Shown one piece after another: positions 16,949-26,133 of a stretch of DNA of 64,000 nucleotides. Source of the stretch: Bacteroidales bacterium. Its GTDB lineage: Bacteria > Bacteroidota > Bacteroidia > Bacteroidales > P3. The DNA lies in NCBI GenBank assembly GCA_017550405.1, contig JAFZPH010000047.1, positions 62,001 through 126,000 on the forward strand. Reading direction: 5' to 3'. Every line of letters starts with the position of its first letter. Position 1 is the first letter of the stretch. A program made the translations under genes and the position numbers. The notes beneath the pieces are model-generated. The model was not told the DNA's origin, ran no database searches, and saw only the letters and a program-made list of their open reading frames with translations.

Positions 16949-18159
16949 ACGTAATCGATGAACTTCTGCGACAGTGTGTGGTATTCGAGGTTTTCGAGGG
17001 CATATTTTCTTCCTTTGGCACCCATGGCGGCACGTTCGTCGGGGGACATGTCAGCTATCGTCTGTATGGCATTGCGCACCTGGTCGACATTCTCGGCCTC
17101 CACCTGTATGCCACAGCCGACACGCTCTGTCTCACTGCCAGGCTCGTCAACCGACTTGACTATGGGTTTTCCTGCCAGCATATAATCAATCATCTTGTTG
17201 GCGGAAGTACCGTATTTGTGAAGGAAACTATGGACGCCGCCTTCATAGCAGATATCAAACTGTTGCACCACATTGGGTATGCAGGTCTTATCCACCGGAG
17301 GGAGGAAATAGAAATCCTTGAGGCCATAGCTTAGCGCCAATTGTATCAGCTCCTCTTTCTGCGGACCACTGCCCACCATGACGTATGCCAAATCATCGCG
17401 TTCTTTGAGTGCGTTGGCCGCCTTGATGAGCACGTCCATGGCTGTCGACTGGGTATGTCCTCCAGCAAACCCGATGATGGTTTTACCTTCCTCATGAAGC
17501 TTGGCAAAAAGGGCTGCATGCTCCTGTGGTAGCGAGCTTTTCTCAGCATTTTCCCACTCCTCTTTCAGATAACCATTTGGCACACAGCAAAAACGGTCTT
17601 CCGTGAGCCCATGCCGCTTCATGTGGGGAAAGGCCTTGTCGAGCATCGAGACAACCATGTCGCAATGTTTGTAGGCATAGTTCTCGCAGTGCTGCAGCAT
17701 GACAATGAACGGGTGCCATTTCTTGTATCCGCCGATAACCATCACCGACAGCGGCCACAAGTCGTGTACCTCGTAGACCAGCTTGGCATGGGTGCGGCGG
17801 GCGATATAATGGCATGGATATATGTCGAATGTGTATACTGACGAGGCGATGACCATGTCCGGCTGAAAGGCTATCAGCTCTTTGCTGTGTTTGTATACCT
17901 GACGGCAGAACTGGAACATAGAGAGCACTCGTTTCCATCCGTTGCCCTCATATTCTACTGTAGGCAGCCACAGATAGTTAATGCCTTCAAGGTTTTCGCG
18001 TCCTACCGGCGGCTGTGCTTTGCGAAGGTGCGAAAAGGAGGCTCCCACAACTGTTACCTGATGGCCCATACTCACCCACTCGCGGGCCATATAATAGGAG
18101 CGGAACTCCATGCCATATTGAGGTGCACCGGCGTAGTGGCTTATCATCAAGATATTCAT
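16933..18159 (-). CDS. glycosyltransferase family 4 (WbuB-like)
   Basis: A 408-residue GT-B glycosyltransferase. The opening MNILMISHYAGAPQYGMEFR, followed by REWVSMGHQVTVVGASFSHL, is typical of the WbuB-like GT4 subgroup in O-antigen and capsule clusters. Donor-side motifs are TIIGFAGGHTQSTAMDVLIK, YVMVGSGPQKEELIQLA and YGTSANKMIDYMLAGKPIVK, where the usual second Glu helix is slightly altered. The start codon overlaps the PIG-L deacetylase stop by four bases, so the two are coupled. The pairing suggests it acts on, or next to, a sugar that the deacetylase modifies. Confidence 0.9.
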   Translation of the reverse strand: MNILMISHYAGAPQYGMEFRSYYMAREWVSMGHQVTVVGASFSHLRKAQPPVGRENLEGINYLWLPTVEYEGNGWKRVLSMFQFCRQVYKHSKELIAFQPDMVIASSVYTFDIYPCHYIARRTHAKLVYEVHDLWPLSVMVIGGYKKWHPFIVMLQHCENYAYKHCDMVVSMLDKAFPHMKRHGLTEDRFCCVPNGYLKEEWENAEKSSLPQEHAALFAKLHEEGKTIIGFAGGHTQSTAMDVLIKAANALKERDDLAYVMVGSGPQKEELIQLALSYGLKDFYFLPPVDKTCIPNVVQQFDICYEGGVHSFLHKYGTSANKMIDYMLAGKPIVKSVDEPGSETERVGCGIQVEAENVDQVRNAIQTIADMSPDERAAMGAKGRKYALENLEYHTLSQKFIDYVGIGS

Positions 18160-18785
18160 AGGAAAAGTCTTATTACTTCAAACGACTCGGCATACTGGCA
18201 GCCCACCTGCACTCCGCGGGTACGGGCCAGTGAGCGTACAAACTCGGAGGAGGTATAGTCACGAAAATCCTGGCTTTTGTATTCCCGCAAGGCCTGGCAT
18301 TTTGCTTCGATATGACGTTCTTCCAACTGGACAAAACAGTCGGTGTCGAATGTCAGATTGTTCCATATCAACTCATATCCAAGCAACGTAGTCTTCTTAA
18401 ACGCCCGTATCGCCTCTTGGGCCACAGTGGTATGATCTTGGTGTATGTCGTGGGAAGAGGGCATGAATACCAGGTCGTAACGCCGTTCGTTGCGCAACTT
18501 TACCATGTCCTCCAGAAGCTCCTGCCGCACATAATTCAACTTGCGGACCTCATAATGGTAGATATACAGGTTTTCGGGAGGTATGCCAAGTTTGAGGGTA
18601 GCATTACGGACCTCGGTGGCAAGGATGTCCTTGGGAAACCCTTCGGGAACCGACTGGTCGGCAGTGGAAAAGGCGGCGTAGAAAACATTTTTCCCTTCCT
18701 CAATAAACTTACTGATAGTACCGCCCAAACCCAATTCACCGTCGTCGGTATGCGGTGCCAATACGAGTATGTTCTCTATATTCAT
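18156..18785 (-). CDS. PIG-L family N-acetyl sugar deacetylase (VimE-like candidate)
   Basis: A 209-residue zinc-dependent deacetylase of the PIG-L/LmbE family, which removes an N-acetyl group from GlcNAc-like sugars. Seen: the zinc motif AHTDD-type (VLAPHTDDGELGLGGTISKF, His13/Asp15-16 region), the mid-domain stretch DLVFMPSSHDIHQDHTTVAQ with the distal His ligands, and KCQALREYKSQD near the C-terminus. It is a short member without signal peptide, so it is probably cytoplasmic. Coupled to a downstream glycosyltransferase and just after an LpxD-like acyltransferase, it could remove the 2-N-acetyl group of a UDP-diamino-uronate, as proposed for VimE. That role is inferred. Confidence 0.88.
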   Translation of the reverse strand: MNIENILVLAPHTDDGELGLGGTISKFIEEGKNVFYAAFSTADQSVPEGFPKDILATEVRNATLKLGIPPENLYIYHYEVRKLNYVRQELLEDMVKLRNERRYDLVFMPSSHDIHQDHTTVAQEAIRAFKKTTLLGYELIWNNLTFDTDCFVQLEERHIEAKCQALREYKSQDFRDYTSSEFVRSLARTRGVQVGCQYAESFEVIRLFL

Positions 18786-18796
18786 GGTAAAAAATC

Positions 18797-18850
18797 ATTT
18801 TTCAATTCTCAATTCTCAACTCTCAATTCTCAATTCTTATTTCTCAATTC
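18797..18850. repeat. AATTGAGA-type interspersed repeat
   Basis: TTCAATTCTCAATTCTCAAC and further TCTCAATTC copies between the PIG-L and LpxD-like genes, overlapping the 3' end of the latter. Confidence 0.7.
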
Positions 18851-19720
18851 TCTTGCTGGCACACCAGCCACAATGGTGCCCGCTGCCACATCTTTCAGCA
18901 CCACAGCACCAATGCCTGCAAATCCCCTAAATCCTATTGACACCTTTTCTTTCACAGTCACGTTAGGAGCCAGATAGCTCTGAGGGTTCAATACAGCCCC
19001 TCCGCAAACAATGGCGCCAACAGTAACCATACTTCCTTCACCGATATGGCTGTTGTGGCCTATCTGCACCAGGTCGTCAATCTTCACATTGTCCTCGATA
19101 ACCGTACTGCCAAGGGTGGCGCGTTCCACCGTGGTGTTACTGCCGATAAAAACATTATTGCCCACAATGACATCACCAAAATGCGGAAAATGCACAGGCT
19201 CTCCCTGTTCGTTACGCTCAAACCCAAATCCCTCCTGCCCTAACACGGCACCCGACTTTATCTCACAGTTGTATCCAAGCACCACGCGATTGTCAAGTAC
19301 CACATTGGGATGAAGCACGCAGCCGTCACCCACAACACATTGTGCGGACACATAACATCCGGCTCCGATAAAGACATCCTTCCCGATTGTGGCTCCAGGC
19401 TCGATATTTGCTGTAGGGTGAATGAACCCTTTGGGCTTCTCCGCCACAAAGAAATTGGACAATACCCTAATATAATCCAAGCGTGGATTGTCGGAAACGA
19501 TATGGCTACAAGTCAGTTTGCCGACGTAGTCGCGTGTGACTATGGCCAAAATATCATTGCATTTGTTCAGAGCAAGAACCGTCTCATCACTGTATTTCTT
19601 TGCAAAAACAATACTGTGGGGCAGGGGTGCGGTCAACTGGGCATATCGCTCTACGGTGGTGTCTTCTCCATGTAAAGGCGACCCCAGGAAATTGGCTATA
19701 TCGTTTGCTGTAATCTTCAT
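18830..19720 (-). CDS. LpxD-like left-handed beta-helix N-acyltransferase
   Basis: A 296-residue hexapeptide-repeat transferase. The N-terminal about 90 residues form an LpxD-like uridine-binding domain (LTAPLPHSIVFAKKYSDETV, ILAIVTRDYVGK). Then come imperfect hexad turns (IHPTANIEPGATIGKDVFIG ... VIEDNVKIDDLVQIGHNSHI ... GGAVLNPQSYLAPNVTVKEK), with the conserved His in QIGHNSHIG as candidate base. It is about 45 residues shorter than typical LpxD and lies in a glycan cluster rather than with lpxA/fabZ. It may therefore acylate a UDP-amino sugar other than UDP-3-acyl-GlcN. It could fill the WbpD (3-N-acetyltransferase) step missing from the Wbp genes at 21-26 kb. Confidence 0.8.
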   Translation of the reverse strand: MKITANDIANFLGSPLHGEDTTVERYAQLTAPLPHSIVFAKKYSDETVLALNKCNDILAIVTRDYVGKLTCSHIVSDNPRLDYIRVLSNFFVAEKPKGFIHPTANIEPGATIGKDVFIGAGCYVSAQCVVGDGCVLHPNVVLDNRVVLGYNCEIKSGAVLGQEGFGFERNEQGEPVHFPHFGDVIVGNNVFIGSNTTVERATLGSTVIEDNVKIDDLVQIGHNSHIGEGSMVTVGAIVCGGAVLNPQSYLAPNVTVKEKVSIGFRGFAGIGAVVLKDVAAGTIVAGVPARELRNKN

Positions 19721-19955
19721 AATGTTTATAGGTTAACTACCGAATGGTGAAATCAGTATCCCTATTGTCGGGAATTTTGTAGAATACGTATATCTTCTGA
19801 TTTCATGTATATATCGCGGTTTTTAATTGCTGTTGTTTATTGTTGGCGTACTATCTTTTGACAATGGGAATAGGATGTTCCAGGTGGCATTATTTTTCGA
19901 TACATCAGTTGTTTGTACAGAACTGCTGTCGCATTTTTCACAATTCTATACGTTG

Positions 19956-19963
19956 CAAAAATA
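19956..19963 (-). promoter_or_regulatory. possible -7 box for the minus-strand glycan genes
   Basis: The minus strand reads TATTTTTG, a TAnnTTTG match, about 235 bases upstream of the LpxD-like start. It lies back to back with a plus-strand box at 19995. The rest of 19721-20072 shows no gene. Confidence 0.4.
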
Positions 19964-19994
19964 CAAAAAAATCCCCTAATACAAAAAAAAGTTG

Positions 19995-20002
19995 TATCTT
20001 TG
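19995..20002 (+). promoter_or_regulatory. -7 promoter box for the WecA-like gene
   Basis: TATCTTTG after a run of A, 70 bases before the ATG at 20073. The leader contains CTAACACAATAACACATTC-type repeat words. Confidence 0.65.
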
Positions 20003-20072
20003 CATTCAGCAGAAGAAACAATCTCTTCGACTAACACAATAACACATTCAAACATTAACACTTTCAAAAGAT

Positions 20073-21038
20073 ATGTATTTTATCATCGCCACCATAGCAA
20101 TCATTGCCCTTGAGTTGCTCTACTTCTTCGCAGCCAAGCGTTTCCATATCGTCGACCGGCCCAACGAGCGCAGCTCCCACCACCGCGTGGCGCTACTCGG
20201 TGCAGGCATCATCTTCTACCTCGCCGTGCTGTTCTACTCTCTCACCCACGGCTTGGCATTCCACAATTTCCTCATCGCCATCACCGTCTTGGCGGTGGTG
20301 AGTTTTGTGGACGACCTGCATCCATTGCCCTCTTGGCTGCGCCTTTTCACACAGATTGCCACAGTGCTTCTCACCTTCTGGCCTGACATCTCCGCCATCG
20401 CCCCGTGGCAGCTTGTTGTGCTCATCGTATTCTTCACGGGAGTCCTCAATATATACAACTTCATGGATGGCATCAATGGCATGCTTGCCGCCTATTCGCT
20501 TGTGGTGGTTGGCACTTTCGGCTATCTCGACATCTTTGAACACCAGTTTATCGACATTGAATTCATCGCTACGGTCATGCTGGCCATCCTCGTCTTCGGC
20601 TTCTTCAACTTCCGCACCAATGCACGCTGTTTCTCCGGCGATGTGGGCAGCATCAGTATGGGGCTTATTGTTCTGTATCTGCTTGTACGCTATGTCAACT
20701 CTTTCCCCGGCTCAGGCCTGAACGTCAGCCGTATCTGCTTTATTATCGTATTCTTGGCCGATGGATTCCTCACCATCGCCAAGCGGTTCCTTTCCGGACG
20801 CAATATTTTTGCCGCCCACCGCGAGCATGCCTACGAAACCATGGTCAACGACCTCCACGTGCCATACCTCTTTGTCTCGGCCGGTTATGCCCTCCTGCAA
20901 CTCATCATCAATATCGGCTACATCCTTGTCTCCGACAAGAACTTCTACACCATAGCCGTCGCCCTTATACTGATTCTCGCTTACGGCCTCTTCTTCTTCT
21001 TCGGCAACCGCTCCGGCAAAATACACCCCATCCAATAA
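20073..21038 (+). CDS. WecA/MraY-family undecaprenyl-phosphate sugar-1-phosphate transferase
   Basis: A 321-residue multi-pass inner-membrane enzyme (about nine to ten helices) that starts a lipid-linked glycan by moving a HexNAc-1-phosphate from UDP-sugar to undecaprenyl phosphate. Motifs: DRPNERSSHHR near the N-terminus, FVDDLHPLPSWLRLFTQI with the first catalytic-site aspartates, NIYNFMDGINGM (the family's DGxNG signature), FNFRTNARCFSGDVGSISMG, and the WecA-like HREHAYE loop. It has its own promoter. It opens the plus-strand series that continues with the Wbp nucleotide-sugar genes. Its sugar substrate is unknown; it may use the sugar made by those genes. Confidence 0.92.
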   Translation: MYFIIATIAIIALELLYFFAAKRFHIVDRPNERSSHHRVALLGAGIIFYLAVLFYSLTHGLAFHNFLIAITVLAVVSFVDDLHPLPSWLRLFTQIATVLLTFWPDISAIAPWQLVVLIVFFTGVLNIYNFMDGINGMLAAYSLVVVGTFGYLDIFEHQFIDIEFIATVMLAILVFGFFNFRTNARCFSGDVGSISMGLIVLYLLVRYVNSFPGSGLNVSRICFIIVFLADGFLTIAKRFLSGRNIFAAHREHAYETMVNDLHVPYLFVSAGYALLQLIINIGYILVSDKNFYTIAVALILILAYGLFFFFGNRSGKIHPIQ

Positions 21039-21053
21039 GAAACGCAACTTTTT

Positions 21054-21080
21054 GCCACCAAGAAACTGCTGGTGGAATGA
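21054..21080 (+). pseudogene. possible relic of a T9SS sorting-tail 3' end
   Basis: These 27 bases would encode ATKKLLVE plus a stop. They differ at one base from the last codons of the T9SS gene at 7206-8666. They sit alone, 15 bases after the WecA-like stop, with no upstream T9SS coding sequence. They also form a CCACCA/TGGTGG mini-hairpin. A chance match cannot be excluded. Confidence 0.35.
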
Positions 21081-21144
21081 CAATTCTGTCTCCTTCCAAA
21101 GAGGATACCTTGCTAAAAAAAGTTGATGAACAAAAAAAAATGTG

Positions 21145-21180
21145 TATCTTTGCAAATTAAACCTTTACGGCTCAAAGGTT
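21145..21180 (+). promoter_or_regulatory. promoter and leader hairpin of the Wbp genes
   Basis: TATCTTTG (21145-21152) follows a run of A and is followed at once by a 7-bp inverted repeat, AACCTTT (21160-21166) / AAAGGTT (21174-21180), which would form a hairpin near the 5' end of the message. Confidence 0.6.
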
Positions 21181-21227
21181 AGGTTTTAGAATTAACGTAT
21201 ATATAAATAATAACATTACAGCACTTT

Positions 21228-22500
21228 ATGCAAGAGATTAAAATTGCAGTCATTGGACTTGGATATGTCGGTCTGCCTTTGGCAAGACTTTTTTCCACTA
21301 AGTATAAGACGGTTGGATACGATTTGAGCAAGGCTCGCGTGGATGCTTTGATGGCAGGCCACGACGCCACACTCGAGGTGAGCGACGAGCTGCTGCAGGA
21401 GGCCATTGCCAAATACGGCCTGCTGTGTTCAAGCAACATTGACGACATACGCGACTGCAATTTCTACGTCGTGGCAGTGCCCACTCCGGTGGACCGCAAC
21501 AACAACCCCGACCTTACACCGCTCTACGGCGCCAGCGAGGTGGTGGGCAAGGTGATAAGCAAGGGCGACACCGTGGTGTACGAGTCGACTGTGTATCCCG
21601 GTGTTACCGAGGACGAGTGCCTGCCAGTAGTGGAGCGTGTCTCCGGCCTGAAGTACAATGTCGACTTCTTTGCCGGCTATAGCCCCGAGCGCATCAACCC
21701 CGGCGACAAGGTACATACGGTGGAGAAGATTAAGAAAATCACCTCCGGCTCCACTCCCGAAGTGGCCGACCTGGTGGACAACGTGTATGCCTCGGTGCTG
21801 CAGAACGGCACTCACAGGGCTTCGAGCATCAAGGTGGCCGAGGCCGCCAAGGTTATCGAGAACAGCCAGCGCGACATCAACATCGCTTTCGTCAACGAAC
21901 TGTCGAAGATTTTCAACCTGATGGGTATCGACACCCAGGATGTGCTGGAAGCCGCCGGTACGAAATGGAACTTCATAAAGATGAACCCCGGCCTGGTGGG
22001 CGGACACTGCATCTCGGTCGACCCCTACTACCTGGCCCAGTGCGCCCAACGCCTCGGCTACAACCCCGAAATCATCCTGGCAGGCCGCCGCATGAACGAC
22101 GGCATGGGTGCCTATGTGGCTGACCAGACCGTAAAGCTGATGTTGAAAAAAGGCATCCAGGTGCTGCACTCGAAGATCATCATCATGGGATTCACCTTCA
22201 AGGAGAACTGCCCCGATGTCCGCAACACCCGTGTGATTGACATCTACCACGCCCTGCAGGAATACAACGCCGACATCACCGTGTTCGACCCATGGGCCTC
22301 GCCCGAGCGGGTGAAACACGAATACGGCATCGACATCGTGAACGAACTACCCAAAGAGCGGTTCTCCGCCGCCATCATCGCCGTGGCACACCGCCAGTTC
22401 CGCGAGATGGAGATTGACTTCGGCAGCCTGCTGGAGCCCAACCACGTGATTTACGACGTCAAAGCCATCATGCCCCGCGAACTGGTGGACGGAAGACTGT

Positions 22501-22502
<2 letters not shown>
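21228..22502 (+). CDS. wbpA: UDP-N-acetyl-hexosamine 6-dehydrogenase (WbpA/WbpO/TviB type)
   Basis: A 424-residue NAD-dependent enzyme that oxidises C6 of a UDP-HexNAc to the uronic acid. It has the three domains of the nucleotide-sugar dehydrogenase family: an N-terminal Rossmann fold (IAVIGLGYVGLPLARLF), the central domain with GYSPERINPGD and KVIENSQRDINIAFVNEL, and the catalytic Cys261 in GGHCISVDPYYL. The C-terminal domain (GFTFKENCPDVRNTRVIDIY) follows. The features fit the UDP-GlcNAc/GalNAc branch rather than UDP-glucose dehydrogenase. It is first in a series with a 3-dehydrogenase, aminotransferase and 2-epimerase. That series predicts UDP-GlcNAc as substrate for a 2,3-diamino-uronate. 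Confidence 0.92.
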
Positions 22503-23588
<1,086 letters not shown>

Positions 23589-23679
23589 GCCACGGCCCCC
23601 GAGGCCACCAACCCCTATAACAACAGAAAAGATGTATCTGGTGTCTCCAAATGTAAAGGTCTATCGACAGAGGAAGTAA

Positions 23680-23772
23680 AGATTTGAATTCGTTAATGTG
23701 CTAACTCGTTAATCGATTAACACATTAACGAATTAACATATTCAAGCAATCACACATTCAAGCATTCAAGAT
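23680..23772. repeat. degenerate GTTAA/TTAAC repeat
   Basis: GAATTCGTTAATGTGCTAAC, then TCGTTAATCGATTAACACAT and ACGAATTAACATATTCAAGC. It is partly self-complementary and ends at the next ATG. Bases 23589-23679 hold nothing recognisable. Confidence 0.65.
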
Positions 23773-24966
23773 ATGGAATTTAGAGACTTGAAAAAACAGT
23801 ACGCTGCGCTCAAGCAGGATATTGACCGGGCAATGACCGAGGTGGCTGCCTCGGGTGCCTTTATTATGGGAAACCCCGTTAGGGAACTGGAGGCTGAACT
23901 GGCCGACTATGTAGGGGTGAAGCACTGCCTAGCCTGTGCCAACGGCACCGACGCCCTGACCCTGGCCTTGAAGGCTCTGGGCGTGGGCAAAGGCGATGCC
24001 GTCTTTGTGCCAGACTTCACCTTCTTCGCCTCGGCCGAAGTGGTATCGCTCGAAGGCGCCACTCCCGTCTTTGTCGATGTCGACCCCCGCACTTTCAACA
24101 TGGATGCCAAAAGCCTGGACGATGCCGTCCGCTCCGTCCACGACAACATGACCCTGCGTCCCAAAGCGGTGATTGCTGTCGACCTCTTTGGCCTGCCCGC
24201 CGACTTCACCGCCATCCGCGCCATCACCAAACGCGAAGGTATGTTCCTCATCGAGGACGGTGCCCAAGGCTTTGGCGGCAGCATCAAGCTCCCCAAACCC
24301 GACGGCGACGGCTTTGTGGTGCGCCGTGCCTGCAGTTTCGGCGACATCTCCACCACCTCCTTCTTCCCTGCCAAACCCTTGGGGTGCTATGGCGACGGCG
24401 GTGCCGTGTTCACCGATAACGACGAGTGGGCCGCCCTCATCGAGTCCTACCGTGTCCACGGCAAAGGCAGCTATAAATACGACAATGTCCGCATCGGTCT
24501 CAACTCGCGCCTCGACACCCTCCAGGCCGCTATCCTGCGGGTGAAATTCAAAGCCTTCAAAGAGTACGAGCTGGCCGACGTCAACCGCAACGCCGAGTAC
24601 TACACTCAGCTCATCAGCGGCATGACCCGCTTCATCAGCAAGGAGATCCAAATCACCCCGCCCTATATCCCCGCCGGCTTCTCCAGCAGCTGGGCACAAT
24701 ACACCATCCAACTGAGCGTCCCCTCCGGCAACGGCACTTTCAACCGCGAGGTGCTGCAGGCCAAGCTCAAAGCCAAGGGCATCCCCACCATGGTTTACTA
24801 CCCCACCCCCATGAGTGGCCAGACCGCCTTCAAAGAGGTGCACAGCTTCGCCCTCACCCCCAATGCCCTCAATCTCTCCAAGAGCGTGCTCTCCCTGCCC
24901 ATGCACCCCTACCTCACCCGCGAGGAGATTCGCACTGTGGCCGAGCAGCTGATTTATAGTATCTAA
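23773..24966 (+). CDS. wbpE: DegT/DnrJ-family sugar 3-aminotransferase (WbpE/WlbC-like)
   Basis: A 397-residue PLP enzyme that should transfer an amino group from glutamate to the 3-keto carbon made by the preceding dehydrogenase. Seen: the substrate-side start MEFRDLKKQYAALKQDIDRA, the PLP-phosphate segment CANGTDALTLALKALG, AVDLFGLPADF and EDGAQGFGGS, and the internal-aldimine lysine Lys201 in STTSFFPAKPLGCYGDGGA. An 18-residue insert (about 171-188) lies before the FGDIS strand. C-terminal YYPTPMSGQTAFKE and LSLPMHPYLT are typical. Product of the step: UDP-GlcNAc(3NH2)A. Confidence 0.92.
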   Translation: MEFRDLKKQYAALKQDIDRAMTEVAASGAFIMGNPVRELEAELADYVGVKHCLACANGTDALTLALKALGVGKGDAVFVPDFTFFASAEVVSLEGATPVFVDVDPRTFNMDAKSLDDAVRSVHDNMTLRPKAVIAVDLFGLPADFTAIRAITKREGMFLIEDGAQGFGGSIKLPKPDGDGFVVRRACSFGDISTTSFFPAKPLGCYGDGGAVFTDNDEWAALIESYRVHGKGSYKYDNVRIGLNSRLDTLQAAILRVKFKAFKEYELADVNRNAEYYTQLISGMTRFISKEIQITPPYIPAGFSSSWAQYTIQLSVPSGNGTFNREVLQAKLKAKGIPTMVYYPTPMSGQTAFKEVHSFALTPNALNLSKSVLSLPMHPYLTREEIRTVAEQLIYSI

Positions 24967-24998
24967 CCTTCACACCCCACAAGGCACAGGCTTCAATC

Positions 24999-26123
24999 AT
25001 GAAGATACTCACCATCATCGGGGCACGCCCCCAAATCATCAAAGCCGCCGCCGTCAGCCGTGCGGTGCGCGACCTGTTTCCTTCGCAAATCGAGGAGTCC
25101 ATCCTCCACACCGGCCAGCATTACGACAACAACATGTCGCAGGTCTTCTTCGACCAGCTGGGCATCCCCCAGCCCGACTTCAACCTCGGGGTCGGCTCCG
25201 GCTCCCATGGCCTCCAGACCGCCCGCATGATTAGCGGCATCGAAGAGGTGCTGCTCAATAATCACTTCGACGGCATCATCCTCTATGGCGACACCAACTC
25301 CACCCTCGCCGGTGCTGTGGCAGCCTCCAAAATCCACGTCCCCGTGTTCCATATCGAGGCCGGCCTGCGCTCCTTCAACATGGCCATGCCCGAGGAAATC
25401 AACCGCATCGTCTGCGACCAGCTCTCCAGCATCTGCTTCGCCCCCACCCAGACGGCCGTCGACAATCTCCGCCGCGAGGGCTTCACCGACAGCCCCGCCA
25501 CCTTCCGCAACGGCAAAGGCCGCCGCGTGTGCAACTGCGGCGATGTGATGTACGACAACAGCATGTACTTCGCCACCCTCGCGCAGCGGCACAGCACCAT
25601 CATGCAGCAGCTCTCGCTCCAGCCCGGTGCCTACATCCTTGCCACCATCCACCGCGACCACAACACCGACAACCCCGAGCGGCTCTCCGCCATCCTCCGC
25701 GCCCTCGTCGACATAGCCGTGCAGGACAACATCCGCATCGTGCTCCCCCTGCACCCCCGCACCAAGAAGATTCTCGACACCAACCCCTCCCTCCTCCCCC
25801 CATACGCTGACAGCCTCACCATCATCCCGCCAGCCAGCTTCTTCGACATCAACATGCTCGAGCAGAACGCCCGCATCGTCATGACCGACAGCGGTGGCGT
25901 GCAGAAAGAGGCTTTCTTCTTCGAGAAACCCTGCGTCATCCTCCGTCCTGAGACCGAATGGGTGGAGATTGTCGACCACGGCGCAGGCATCATCGCCGAC
26001 GCCGACTACAGCCGTATCGTCAGCTCCTACCGCCAATTGGTCGACCACCCCGTCCATTTCCCGCACCTCTTCGGCGACGCCCACGCTGCCGAGAAGATTC
26101 TGCAAACCATTCTCGACTATTAA
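24999..26123 (+). CDS. wbpI: non-hydrolysing UDP-sugar 2-epimerase (WbpI/WlbD-like)
   Basis: A 374-residue enzyme of the UDP-GlcNAc 2-epimerase family. It starts MKILTIIGARPQIIKAAAVS and shows the family segments HTGQHYDNNMSQVFFDQLGI, GDTNSTLAGAVAASKIHVPV, HIEAGLRSFNMAMPEEINRI, ATIHRDHNTDNPERL and MTDSGGVQKEAFFFEKPCVI. The Asp, Glu and His residues used in catalysis are in place. As the last of the Wbp genes it probably converts the 2,3-diacetamido-glucuronate to the manno form (UDP-ManNAc3NAcA) rather than acting on plain UDP-GlcNAc. It starts 32 bases after the aminotransferase gene. Confidence 0.9.
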   Translation: MKILTIIGARPQIIKAAAVSRAVRDLFPSQIEESILHTGQHYDNNMSQVFFDQLGIPQPDFNLGVGSGSHGLQTARMISGIEEVLLNNHFDGIILYGDTNSTLAGAVAASKIHVPVFHIEAGLRSFNMAMPEEINRIVCDQLSSICFAPTQTAVDNLRREGFTDSPATFRNGKGRRVCNCGDVMYDNSMYFATLAQRHSTIMQQLSLQPGAYILATIHRDHNTDNPERLSAILRALVDIAVQDNIRIVLPLHPRTKKILDTNPSLLPPYADSLTIIPPASFFDINMLEQNARIVMTDSGGVQKEAFFFEKPCVILRPETEWVEIVDHGAGIIADADYSRIVSSYRQLVDHPVHFPHLFGDAHAAEKILQTILDY

Positions 26124-26133
26124 CACCCGCGCC

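Noticed and set aside
25894..26133. Extended N-terminus of the FAD oxidase frame
   Set aside because: It lies inside wbpI in another frame and lacks FAD-domain features. The ATG at 26134 begins the recognisable domain.
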